DNA of 64,000 nucleotides from the NCBI RefSeq assembly GCF_946221935.1, contig NZ_CAMIGN010000001.1:1-64000 (forward strand). The letters are read 5' to 3'. The notes beneath the pieces were generated by a model. That model made no database searches and was not told the origin of the DNA. It saw nothing but the letters and a program-made list of their open reading frames with translations. Origin of the DNA: an uncultured Corynebacterium sp. Its GTDB lineage: Bacteria > Actinomycetota > Actinomycetes > Mycobacteriales > Mycobacteriaceae. Numbering within the stretch: the first letter of the stretch is position 1; the number at the start of each line of letters is the position of its first letter. A program made the translations under genes and the position numbers. This document shows positions 7,950 through 15,398 of the stretch, in pieces.

Positions 7950-7986
7950 TGAAAATCGTTGTCCTTTGTCATGAAGCTGGTTTGGT

Positions 7987-9249
7987 TCACTCGATAGTGC
8001 GGCTGAACGTTAGTCGACGGCGGACGCATGCACCGGGCAAAACGTCATCGACTGCTGTCCGGATTGTTGCTACCGACAATTTGACACTACATAGAGCCAA
8101 GAACATCGCAGCAAAGGTGCTGGCAAACGCTGTCCACCAGATTCCGTGGAAAGAAACAGAGTCGGTGAGGTGACTATTTACTATGCCAACCGTCAGAACA
8201 GTGAACACCAAAACCACCACTGCAGCCGTTCCGGTGAGTGCGAATGCTTCGCCTATTTCAATTAGAATCCAGGATCTACTGGGCGCGCCTGCAAGGCGAA
8301 GCCCATGGATATCCCTTTTGATTCGGGCATGCATAATGAGCGAAGTCATTACGGCGCCAACGATACTGGGGGCAAGGACTGGACCAAGGACAACCACAAA
8401 AACTTGCCATGCCGACATTGAGCTCCCAGGCTCTGCGTCCTTGATTAATCGAAGCCCTGAACCCACACTGATGATGAGGCTTCCGAATAATACCCATGGA
8501 ACGATATGAGGCGAGGAGAAGTTACGTCGGACGCGAACGTTGGCTCCTGCAATGCCGAGTACACGTGTCCACTGGTCAAGAAGAGGGAGCAGCCAGGGCA
8601 GTAGTAGCGGTATGAGGACTGACATTCCCATCGCCCAGGCGAGTACATCTTCTGTTTTCTCGATGCAGGCGCCTCCAATACTGCATCCAGCAATAGCGAC
8701 CGTAGCAACCGCGCTCCGGATTGTGATCCACAACGGGTGAGAGTCGGTCTGTGGTCGAAAAATCTGTCTTAGCGGTAGCAGTGCGCCAGCTATAGCGGCC
8801 CCACCGCAAACGAGTACGACCCACATCACCACAGAGGCATCAACCGATAGGTCAGGCATGGGGATACCATCACCACGAAGGGCCTCGACTGCTGGGTTCA
8901 GCGCTGGGCGAATGAGTTGTGCCCCGATTAAAGAGGCAGTAGCACTAACTACGGCAACTTGGCCGAGTATTAGGAGGTTGATCATCCACCCAGGCATGCC
9001 GACCATGCGCCAACTCTGATAAATCGGTTGGTGTTCTTCGATGGTTAAACGCATCTGACTAAACGTGACTAGAACGATGGCACAGATTGACATTCCAAGG
9101 ATCGTTCCGCCAAGGGGAATTGCGTCTGTGCCATCTGCGGAGATCATCGAAATTGCCAGACTGCAGCTAGCGGAAGAAACGAGCATCGTGATTGAAATCG
9201 CCAGCCATGACAACCAATTCGACTTTAGGTCTTTAAGCCAAACAATCAT
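7987..9249 (-). CDS. ABC transporter permease, FtsX-like
   Basis: The 420-residue protein has about ten hydrophobic segments in two groups. The first is near residues 12-35, 45-65, 95-118, 155-180, 195-215 and 220-240; the second is near 260-280, 300-330, 345-375 and 380-400. The arrangement is like FtsX/MacB-type permeases of peptide-antibiotic or lipoprotein-release systems. Its ATG overlaps the stop of the ATPase gene (ATGA at 9246-9249), so translation is coupled. It lies divergent from a two-component system. That layout is typical of antimicrobial-peptide sensing and detoxification modules, though the substrate is not shown. Confidence 0.85.
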   Translation of the reverse strand: MIVWLKDLKSNWLSWLAISITMLVSSASCSLAISMISADGTDAIPLGGTILGMSICAIVLVTFSQMRLTIEEHQPIYQSWRMVGMPGWMINLLILGQVAVVSATASLIGAQLIRPALNPAVEALRGDGIPMPDLSVDASVVMWVVLVCGGAAIAGALLPLRQIFRPQTDSHPLWITIRSAVATVAIAGCSIGGACIEKTEDVLAWAMGMSVLIPLLLPWLLPLLDQWTRVLGIAGANVRVRRNFSSPHIVPWVLFGSLIISVGSGLRLIKDAEPGSSMSAWQVFVVVLGPVLAPSIVGAVMTSLIMHARIKRDIHGLRLAGAPSRSWILIEIGEAFALTGTAAVVVLVFTVLTVGIVNSHLTDSVSFHGIWWTAFASTFAAMFLALCSVKLSVATIRTAVDDVLPGACVRRRLTFSRTIE

Positions 9250-9965
9250 GAGTTTTTGCTCCCCGGAGTGGCCAGAGGTTCTTTAGCGAGATCAATTACG
9301 CGGTCCGCATATGCGGCTGCTCTTTGGGAGTGTGTAACCATTACCACTGTCGATCCTGATTGGGTTGCTGTTTTGAGATGTCTTAACACCACATCAGCAG
9401 TTTGATCGTCGAGAGCTCCCGTGGGCTCGTCAGCAAAGATGAATGGAGCGTTAGCAAGCAACGCACGAGCCACGGCTACACGCTGCTGTTGACCTCCAGA
9501 GAGTTGATGTGGCAGATAGTTTTCAAATCCTTTGAGTCCCAATGAATTAAAGACTGTCTTGACTTGAGCCATGGAGCAGCGGCGCCCACTAAACCTGGCG
9601 GTAAGCATCGCATTGCGCATTGCCGTGAGTGATTCCAGCAGGTTGTAATCCTGGAAGACGAAGGCGCGCTCGGTACGGTTAGGCGAATTCACTGTGCCCG
9701 ATGAAGGTTTGTCTAGGCCAGATAGAATTCTGAGTAGTGTTGTTTTGCCACTCCCAGACGGGCCCATTATGGCGACGAATTCACCAGAGTTAATGCTCAG
9801 TTCGAGACCGTCTAGCACCTTGTGCTTACCGAATCGCTTCGTAAGGTTATGAGCTTGGAGCGCTCGCGGAGAGACTGGTGAGTTAGCTGATGCAGTGGTG
9901 ACATGACTTCTTGTTTTTGATTTCTGCATACTCTCATCAGAGCAATCACACAGTATGGAAGCCAT
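9246..9965 (-). CDS. ABC transporter ATP-binding protein
   Basis: The 239-residue ATPase of the MacB/LolD class has Walker A GPSGSGKTT near residues 69-77, a Q-loop FQDYNLLESL, the signature LSGGQQQRVAVARAL, Walker B FIFADEPTGALDD and an H-loop VMVTHSQ. A second in-frame ATG 12 codons in (9929) has a weak purine-rich site upstream, so the product may be shorter by 12 residues. It precedes and overlaps the permease gene by four bases. The 62-base gap to the divergent histidine kinase contains a palindrome that could control both directions. Confidence 0.92.
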   Translation of the reverse strand: MASILCDCSDESMQKSKTRSHVTTASANSPVSPRALQAHNLTKRFGKHKVLDGLELSINSGEFVAIMGPSGSGKTTLLRILSGLDKPSSGTVNSPNRTERAFVFQDYNLLESLTAMRNAMLTARFSGRRCSMAQVKTVFNSLGLKGFENYLPHQLSGGQQQRVAVARALLANAPFIFADEPTGALDDQTADVVLRHLKTATQSGSTVVMVTHSQRAAAYADRVIDLAKEPLATPGSKNS

Positions 9966-9986
9966 GGAGCCAACTACCTACATAAA

Positions 9987-10004
9987 GGTAGAGCTGGCTC
10001 TACC
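9987..10004. promoter_or_regulatory. Perfect palindrome between the ABC and two-component operons
   Basis: GGTAGAGC-TG-GCTCTACC has eight-base arms and a two-base spacer. A wider imperfect repeat (GAGCCA..ACCT at about 9967-9979 against AGGT..TGGCTC at 9986-10000) overlaps it. It sits in the 62 bases between the divergent ATPase and kinase starts. It is most simply the binding site of the NarL-type regulator encoded downstream. Confidence 0.55.
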
Positions 10005-10027
10005 GTTTTTCTTAAAGGCGACCACTA

Positions 10028-11197
10028 GTGTTGAAATCGATGAAGACATTGAAGAGTTTGGGGTGGAGTGTAGTGCTCGCGCTCCTTTTCATGCCCGGAT
10101 TCGTTGTCTCGTTGCTGATGCTGCCTTGGATTCCCCTTGTTGCACGTGGTGCAGATGCAATCTGTAGACGTGGGGCGTTGTGGATGGGCGCAGAAGTCCC
10201 GTTCCGCAAAGCGAGCCACTGGTTCGACTGGCCACAGTTCTTTCATCTGGTGATGCAACTCGTGCTTGCTGCGGCTGCCTTCTTCACATGGGTTTCTTTG
10301 GGCTTCTTCGCAGGAGTACTAATTGCCATCCCATTCCTACCTGTCGGCGAGCTTTCCCTGGGCGAATGGTCCACCTCAAATCCAATTCTTATTTTTGTTG
10401 TTTCTTGGGGTGTGGCCGCCATTGCTATTGGTCTTATGATGATCTTCTCGCGACTGCTTTCCGCGGCGTCAATAGCTGTAGTTCGGTTTGCGCTGTCTCC
10501 CAGCGACAAGGAACTCGCTGCTTCTCGTGCCACTCTTATCGACGCTTTTTCCGGCGAACGCCGGCGCATCGAGCGCGAACTCCATGATGGTCCACAACAA
10601 TATTTAACGGCGTTGAAACTCAACCTCGCTACTGCAAAATTGCATTACAAGAATCAGGCATCCTCTGAAATTATGGAGACAGCATTGGAGGATGCCGAAC
10701 ACAATGCCTCCCAGGCATTACGCGCATTACGTGCGACTGTGCGAGGAATCGCCCCGCAGGTGCTCTTTGATAGGGGGCTGATTGCCGCCCTTGAAGAGCT
10801 CATTGCGCATGCAGGGGTTGACGCTGTTATGCAGGTCGAAGGTAGCTCTACGGAGTTGGACGAGACAATGGCGCTACTGGCCTACCACTGCGTTGCCGAA
10901 GCATTGACGAATGCAACGAAACACGGCGAAGCTCAGCACGTTGACGTGAAGGTTGCCTTTTCGAACCGGCTGCGAGTGTCTATTACAGATGATGGGTTGG
11001 GATTTATTGAGACCTCTTCAGAAGATTCACGTGACTTAAACGGTACGGGTATCGCAGGTTTGCGTGAGCGTGCTGCTGCACTTGGTGGAACGGTGAAACT
11101 CCAGAACATTAAGGATGATGAAAGCTCGCTTGAAAATGGTTCTGGTGCGCGGTTGATTCTTGAACTGCCTCTGTCGGAATCCCCCAAATCAACCTAG
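10028..11197 (+). CDS. Sensor histidine kinase, HisKA_3 type
   Basis: The 389-residue kinase has three to four membrane segments near residues 12-34, 72-106 and 119-155. The dimerisation/phospho-acceptor block GERRRIERELHDGPQQYL follows, with His186. The ATP-binding domain has an N box around EALTNATKHG, a G box DDGLGF and a C-terminal GTGIAGLRERAAALGG. It lacks a large extracellular sensor, as in intramembrane-sensing kinases that detect cell-envelope antibiotics. The GTG start has an AAGG ribosome binding site nine bases upstream; a later ATG is at 10040. Its stop overlaps the regulator gene start. It is divergent from the ABC genes, which are the likely targets. Confidence 0.9.
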   Translation: MLKSMKTLKSLGWSVVLALLFMPGFVVSLLMLPWIPLVARGADAICRRGALWMGAEVPFRKASHWFDWPQFFHLVMQLVLAAAAFFTWVSLGFFAGVLIAIPFLPVGELSLGEWSTSNPILIFVVSWGVAAIAIGLMMIFSRLLSAASIAVVRFALSPSDKELAASRATLIDAFSGERRRIERELHDGPQQYLTALKLNLATAKLHYKNQASSEIMETALEDAEHNASQALRALRATVRGIAPQVLFDRGLIAALEELIAHAGVDAVMQVEGSSTELDETMALLAYHCVAEALTNATKHGEAQHVDVKVAFSNRLRVSITDDGLGFIETSSEDSRDLNGTGIAGLRERAAALGGTVKLQNIKDDESSLENGSGARLILELPLSESPKST

Positions 11198-11859
11198 TGG
11201 AGAATATTTTGAAGGTCTTGCTTGCAGAAGACTCTGCTTTGCTTCGTGCCGGGCTAGAACAGTTACTAATGGCGCTAGGGCATGAAGTCTTGACGGTGGT
11301 CGATGCGTCAGAGTTGCGTAATGTCACGATGGCGAGTGATGAAAATGGGCAGGAATACGATGTGATTATCACCGATGTCCGTATGCCTCCCACCATGACT
11401 GATGATGGTCTGCGCGCGGTATATGAACTGCGCAAACGGTATCCTTCTCAACCGGTTATGGTGCTTAGCCAGTATGTTGCGGCGAGCTACCTCGATCGGC
11501 TGTTGGAGCACGGCGGCTTTGGCTATCTTCTGAAGGAACGCGTCTCTGACGTGGATGAATTCGTTCACACTCTTGGCGAGGTTGCTCGGGGAGGAACCGT
11601 CGTCGATCCAGAGGTTGTATCTGCCCTGCTTTCGGCGCGACGAACCGGCCTGGCTGCGTTGACACCTCGGGAAAAGGAAGTCCTTGCTTTAATGGCTCGT
11701 GGTCTGAGCAACTCGGAGATCATGGATGAATTGGTGCTGACCGCGGGAGCAGTGAGCAAGCACGTTGCTAGTGTTTTTATGAAGCTTGGGTTTGCACCCG
11801 AGGATGCCAATCGCCGTGTAAAAGCAGTACTTGCTTGGTTGCGGCATACGGAGCGATGA
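11197..11859 (+). CDS. NarL/LuxR-family response regulator
   Basis: The 220-residue protein has a receiver domain with an acidic pocket (AED near residues 10-12), phospho-acceptor Asp60 in VIITDVRMPP and a conserved Lys in GYLLKERV. The C-terminal LuxR helix-turn-helix runs LTPREKEVLALMARGLSNSEI to KHVASVFMKLGF. The GTG at 11197 overlaps the kinase stop (TAGTG). A TTG at 11209 preceded at six bases by GGAG gives MKVLLAEDSALLRAG, the usual regulator N terminus, and may be the real start. It pairs with the kinase and probably binds the palindrome at 9987-10004. Confidence 0.92.
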   Translation: MENILKVLLAEDSALLRAGLEQLLMALGHEVLTVVDASELRNVTMASDENGQEYDVIITDVRMPPTMTDDGLRAVYELRKRYPSQPVMVLSQYVAASYLDRLLEHGGFGYLLKERVSDVDEFVHTLGEVARGGTVVDPEVVSALLSARRTGLAALTPREKEVLALMARGLSNSEIMDELVLTAGAVSKHVASVFMKLGFAPEDANRRVKAVLAWLRHTER

Positions 11860-12138
11860 AGGCTAACGCCAACTAGTTGAATCTCCGGCTTATAGTCGGA
11901 GTTCTCGATCGTCACCGCCGTCACGGGCTTCTTCGGATCGAGCTTGATCGCGTAGTAGACCACGCTATCGTCCACGATGTCCGCCACTCGTGCGAAGTCC
12001 TCCGGCGGCGGAGGCTTCGCCGGACTCCTTCGAGGGCTGAGACGCGCTCGGCTCCGTCGGAGTCTCATCATCCGAACAGGCTGCAAGCCGGAGGGACGCC
12101 AACGCGGCAACGGCGAGTGCAGCTAAGCGTTTACGCAT
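11860..12138 (-). pseudogene. Truncated, frameshifted lipoprotein gene
   Basis: From the ATG at 12138 the frame reads a lipoprotein signal: MRKRLAALAVAALA, then LRLAACSDDETPTEPS, with the lipobox Cys near residue 21. That frame stops after about 58 codons. The continuation lies one frame over: DFARVADIVDDSVVYYAIKL, then VTAVTIENSDYKPEIQLVG. This runs without a stop into the 3-prime end of the response regulator gene. The gene therefore has an internal frameshift and has lost its 3-prime end. The junction near 11860-11880 is probably an edge of the inserted transporter/two-component module. Confidence 0.65.
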
Positions 12139-12208
12139 GAAGTAGAGAGTACAGCGCCATCCGAAACTTCCTGGCAGAACAGCAGATTATAGTGCTGATC
12201 GCAGGTGA

Positions 12209-12806
12209 TTAGCCCGCCACGATGGCGCGCGCCATGCGGTGCAGCGTCGCCGTTGCGCGCTCAAGATCCTCGGGGGCTTTTGCCATTTCTGACGCCCTCA
12301 CCACCGCATTCAGCAATCCAATGTCGATGGGGGAAACACCGGGGCAGAAGCTCTCCACGATTTCTTGTGATCGCTTGCGATCCAGAGCCGCGGTGGGCTC
12401 GTCGACCAGCAACACCTGTGGGTCGCCGACGAGAGCTCGGGCGATGCCCACACGCTGACGTTCGCCACCCGACAGACTTCCTGGGCGGTGCTTAGCTCGG
12501 GGCGTCATACCAACCTTTTCCAGCAGCTCCGTACCAGAGTAACGACCGTGCTTACCCATAACGCGCGCGGCGAGCTCAAGTTGTTCCTCGGCGGTGAGGG
12601 CGCCCGGCAGGCTGCCGAAGGCCGGGTTGGTTAGCCCTCCAGCAACGGCCAGCAGTGTGGACTTACCGGAACCGGAGGGGCCGACGAGGGCGACGAACTC
12701 TCCGGGCTCGACGGTCAGGTTCACCTTGTCCAACGCGGTGATCTGGGAATCACCGTCGGTGTAGGTCACCGTAACGTTTTTAAGTTCCGGCTGTGAGTCC
12801 GGAGAT
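12209..12806 (-). pseudogene. Chimeric remnant: ABC ATPase with internal deletion fused to another tail
   Basis: The frame encodes an ABC ATPase beginning [18 protein letters not shown] with no ATG. Walker [10 protein letters not shown] is intact. The segment from [10 protein letters not shown] jumps to [17 protein letters not shown], skipping about 40 residues that normally include the Q-loop. The signature [16 protein letters not shown] and Walker [13 protein letters not shown] are present. After [10 protein letters not shown] the H-loop half is missing. Instead there is an unrelated tail, [20 protein letters not shown] to [10 protein letters not shown], which looks like the C-terminal helices of a TetR-type regulator. 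Two in-frame deletions thus collapsed an ATPase-regulator gene pair. A shortened product from an internal GTG (12769) is possible but should lack ATPase function. Confidence 0.75.
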
Positions 12807-12899
12807 GATGACGACCAGCAAGGACATGAGTGTCAACATGACGCTCATGAGAAGAAATCGGGTGCGCGCAAAAAGCATTTCGCGCAAGGCTAGAAGCAT
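12780..12899 (-). pseudogene. N-terminal stub of an ABC permease
   Basis: From ATG 12899, with an AGGA site 12 bases upstream, the frame reads 39 codons including MLLALREMLFARTRFLLMSV and a transmembrane helix [12 protein letters not shown], then stops (TAA). This is the first membrane segment of an FtsX-like permease; the remaining several hundred residues are missing. The next sequence is the headless ATPase remnant, so a deletion removed most of the permease and the start of the ATPase gene. Together with the chimera downstream it marks a former permease-ATPase-regulator operon. Confidence 0.7.
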
Positions 12900-13012
12900 G
12901 AGGAAAATTCCTGAGGTTGGGGTTGGGGAGGTGAGCGGTTGATCAGTCGCCACACAGCCTTTAGCAACAATGTGTCGTCAAGATAAAAGCAGGGCGTTTC
13001 TAACTGTGGGTA

Positions 13013-13041
13013 TTGAAAAGTGCTGGCTGGTTAGTTAGAAT
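13013..13041 (+). promoter_or_regulatory. Promoter of the toxin-antitoxin operon
   Basis: TTGAAA at 13013-13018 and TAGAAT at 13036-13041 are separated by 17 bases, a good sigma-A type promoter 32 bases before the antitoxin ATG. Confidence 0.65.
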
Positions 13042-13058
13042 GTAGGTACGTTGCTACA
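13041..13058. promoter_or_regulatory. Operator-like inverted repeat of the toxin-antitoxin operon
   Basis: TGTAG and CTACA arms are separated by eight bases and overlap the last base of the -10 element. The position suits autorepression by the Phd-type antitoxin. An AAAGGAGG ribosome binding site follows at 13059-13066. Confidence 0.5.
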
Positions 13059-13072
13059 AAAGGAGGGTTCTC

Positions 13073-13312
13073 ATGACTAGCGTGAGTGCGCGTGAGTTCA
13101 ATCAGGATGTGAGTTACGCGAAAAGGAAGGCTAGTGAGGGACCCGTTGTTATTACTGATCGAGGTGAGCCGGCCTTCGTATTGCTTTCCATTGATGACTA
13201 CAGGAAGATCTCCGGCTCGAATGAAGGCTGGGTTTCGCGGTTGCAAATGGAAGAGGACATTGACCTCGAGGATGTAAGGATGGACTTCGAGCCGCGGGTG
13301 CCCGAGCTATGA
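13073..13312 (+). CDS. Type II antitoxin, Phd/YefM family
   Basis: The 79-residue protein opens MTSVSAREFNQDVSYAKRKASEGPVVITDRGEPAFVLLSIDDY. This is the Phd/YefM DNA-binding fold: the SAREFN strand-helix, the PVVITDRGEP hairpin and the LLSxDDY strand. The C-terminal 30 residues are acidic and form the toxin-binding tail. A strong ribosome binding site lies seven bases upstream, and the stop overlaps the toxin ATG by four bases (ATGA). It should neutralise the PIN toxin and repress the operon through the inverted repeat at the promoter. Confidence 0.93.
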   Translation: MTSVSAREFNQDVSYAKRKASEGPVVITDRGEPAFVLLSIDDYRKISGSNEGWVSRLQMEEDIDLEDVRMDFEPRVPEL

Positions 13313-13728
13313 ACTACCTGCTCGATACGAATGTGGTTAGCGAACTCCGGAAGCCGCCCGGGAAAGTAAATCCCAGGGTGTTTGAGTGGGTTAATGCGCA
13401 GATCTTGCACAGCCAATTTCTCTCTGCGATCACTATCTATGAGCTCAAGTTAGGTATCTCCCGAAAGAATCACACCGATCCTGTGCAGGGGCAGCGGCTG
13501 CAGAAGTGGTTCACTCAGGGTTTACTTCCGCTGTTCGAAGGCCGAGTTCTTCCTCTTGATGAGCGAGTGGCTATAGAGGCGGCCAATATGAATGTTCCGG
13601 ATCCGCGGCCCCAGGCTGATCTATTTATTGCTGCTACCGCGCGTGTGCATGGGCTGACAATCGTGACTCGAAATGAAAAGGACTTTGAACCGATGGGTGT
13701 GCAATATTTGAACCCCTGGGAGCTCTAG
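13309..13728 (+). CDS. vapC: PIN-domain toxin, VapC family
   Basis: The 139-residue protein has the PIN nuclease pattern: MNYLLDTNVVSELRK with Asp6, an acidic position in AITIYELKLGI (Glu45 region), and the second acidic cluster PDPRPQADLFIAATA followed by TRNEKDF. These residues coordinate Mg2+ in RNases that cleave tRNA or rRNA. All expected acidic residues are present, so it looks active. It is translationally coupled to the Phd-type antitoxin. This Phd plus VapC pairing is common among FitB-like PIN toxins in actinobacteria. Confidence 0.93.
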   Translation: MNYLLDTNVVSELRKPPGKVNPRVFEWVNAQILHSQFLSAITIYELKLGISRKNHTDPVQGQRLQKWFTQGLLPLFEGRVLPLDERVAIEAANMNVPDPRPQADLFIAATARVHGLTIVTRNEKDFEPMGVQYLNPWEL

Positions 13729-13738
13729 TCCACTAGCG

Positions 13739-14416
13739 CTAAACCGCCAGCCCACGGTTGCGCCGCCATTGGCGGTACGCCAGCGCCGTTGCCGTTCCCG
13801 CGTACAGCATGCCCGTCACCACCAGCACCGCGTGCAGACCCACCTGGACATACATCCAGCCACCGAGCAATGCGCCGCACGCCAGCGCCAACCAGAGGGC
13901 GAAGTAGCGTATCCAGTCGATGTGAGGACCGCCGAACAAAGCGGCCACGAATCGCTGCGACATCTTCACCAGCGTGCCGGTCATATATGTCAGCGAGATG
14001 CTTACCTCGCCATCGCGTTCGAACGTAGAGTTCATCGCACCCACGGTGAACGACAGACTGTACACCGCCAGCTGCTCGTGCCCCGTTAGTACCATAACCG
14101 ATGCGAGAGTGGAGGTTGCACAAATAAACAACAGGATCGCCTCACGAGTGCGCGTGCGTGGCAAGTGCCGATGTCCCAGTTGGCTGATCAGAGCCCCAAT
14201 TCCCACGCCGACCAAGAACAGCACCATCACGCCGCCCGCTGTCGCAGCAACCTCCCATTTCCCCGCGTTTACTGCCGCCGTCAGGCGCGTGGTGTTACCC
14301 GACATAAACGAAAGGAAGTACCCTCCCAAGTACAAAAACCCCAGCGTATCGACAAAGCCCGCGATAGAGGATAGATAGATCGCCAGTGCATGTTCGCCGA
14401 TACGGTAGCCCTTCAT
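13739..14416 (-). CDS. DUF1275 (YoaK-like) membrane protein
   Basis: The 225-residue product starts MKGYRIGEHALAIYLSSIAGFVDTLGFLYLGGYFLSFMSGNTTRL. The residues GFVDTLGF and FMSGNTTRL are the DUF1275 signatures. Five to six hydrophobic segments follow. A further 51 upstream codons are open but show no family similarity and run into the promoter. A TACGAT hexamer six bases before the ATG suggests a leaderless start. The family is thought to be an integral membrane transporter-like protein of unknown substrate. It lies downstream of and in the same direction as the TipAS-type regulator, separated by 37 bases, and may be one of its targets. Confidence 0.88.
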   Translation of the reverse strand: MKGYRIGEHALAIYLSSIAGFVDTLGFLYLGGYFLSFMSGNTTRLTAAVNAGKWEVAATAGGVMVLFLVGVGIGALISQLGHRHLPRTRTREAILLFICATSTLASVMVLTGHEQLAVYSLSFTVGAMNSTFERDGEVSISLTYMTGTLVKMSQRFVAALFGGPHIDWIRYFALWLALACGALLGGWMYVQVGLHAVLVVTGMLYAGTATALAYRQWRRNRGLAV

Positions 14417-14453
14417 GGCGCAATCGTAGCAATACCGATGCGTCCTCCGTGGA

Positions 14454-15230
14454 CTAGTCGTCCCAGCTAGGGTTCGTGATTCCCTCTTGCTGTGCGCGGT
14501 ATTCCACCAGGGACAGCAGGTATTCCTGAGCACCTTGGTAGGTATCGGCGAAACGCTCATCGCTGACATACATCCGAGCCAGAATCAGCTGGCGCGACGT
14601 AGTGACGTCATACCACTGGTTGATCGTTGCGCGGTGCTGCTCAACCAGAGCCTGTGCCTTGTCGCTTTCGGGTGCGACGCCCGCATCTCGGGCGGCAACA
14701 AGTTCAGCCACGAAGTGGTCGTGGTCGTCCTTGATTTCCTGAAAATCTTCATCGCCCAGCGAATTCAGCTTCTCTTGAGCCTGCTGGTACTCGGGGGTGT
14801 CGCCCCAACGCTCGCGTGCTTCCTCCTGATAGGCAGGCATGTCTTCGCCGAAGTACTTCTTGATCCTGTTCATTTGTTCCATGGTGTATCCTTCCACCTT
14901 CGTTGTATCTATTAGGTCACTGACCGCACGCAATTGGCTCTTCACCTGGTCGAGCTTTTGTGTCAGCGCCGCTCGGTGGGCTCGGAGTGCACGATCCAGC
15001 GCTGCCTCGGAAGGGGTATCGATCAGGTCGGGAATGTCCGCCAGTTTGAAGCCCATGTTCCGGTACAGCACGATGGCCGCACCAATGCGCAGATCATCTT
15101 CGGTGTAGAGCCGGTAGTCGCCCAGTGTGCGCCACTGCGGGGTGAGAAGCCCGATGGAATCCCAGTGGCGCAGGGCTTTGGGCGTCACTCCCAAGAAATC
15201 TGCTGCATCGCCAATCGTGTATTCGGTCAT
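14454..15230 (-). CDS. MerR-family regulator with TipAS domain
   Basis: The 258-residue protein has a MerR winged helix (YTIGDAADFLGVTPKALRHWDSIGLLTP, residues 4-31), a coiled-coil linker near residues 75-115 and a C-terminal TipAS module from about residue 130 (KKYFGEDMPAYQEEARERWGDTPEYQQA onward). TipAL-type proteins bind thiopeptide or other amphipathic drugs through this module and activate their own promoter. A GGAAGGATC ribosome binding site precedes the ATG. An elongated-spacer promoter typical of MerR control lies just upstream (15246-15269). The next gene on the same strand is the DUF1275 protein. Confidence 0.92.
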   Translation of the reverse strand: MTEYTIGDAADFLGVTPKALRHWDSIGLLTPQWRTLGDYRLYTEDDLRIGAAIVLYRNMGFKLADIPDLIDTPSEAALDRALRAHRAALTQKLDQVKSQLRAVSDLIDTTKVEGYTMEQMNRIKKYFGEDMPAYQEEARERWGDTPEYQQAQEKLNSLGDEDFQEIKDDHDHFVAELVAARDAGVAPESDKAQALVEQHRATINQWYDVTTSRQLILARMYVSDERFADTYQGAQEYLLSLVEYRAQQEGITNPSWDD

Positions 15231-15245
15231 GGGGAAGATCCTTCC

Positions 15246-15269
15246 GGTTGTCGCAGGGGCAAGGTCAAG
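15246..15269 (-). promoter_or_regulatory. MerR-type promoter/operator
   Basis: The complementary strand reads CTTGACCTTGC then GCGACAACC with partial dyad symmetry. The TTGACC element has no -10 at normal spacing, as expected of MerR-activated promoters. It lies 15-40 bases before the regulator start and suggests autoregulation. Confidence 0.5.
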
Positions 15270-15398
15270 CCGAGAGCGGAAAGGGGTCGGCGACTGCGTG
15301 GTGAGATTGTTATGAATTCATCTTCAGGCAACCTCGCGCTTACCTATTGGCGATAGCTTGTGGGAGTTCAATTCTCGCAGAAAAGGAGCACATCTATC

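Noticed and set aside
11877..12140. Plus-strand frame of 87 codons after the response regulator
   Set aside because: The legible homology (lipoprotein signal and lipobox) is on the opposite strand.
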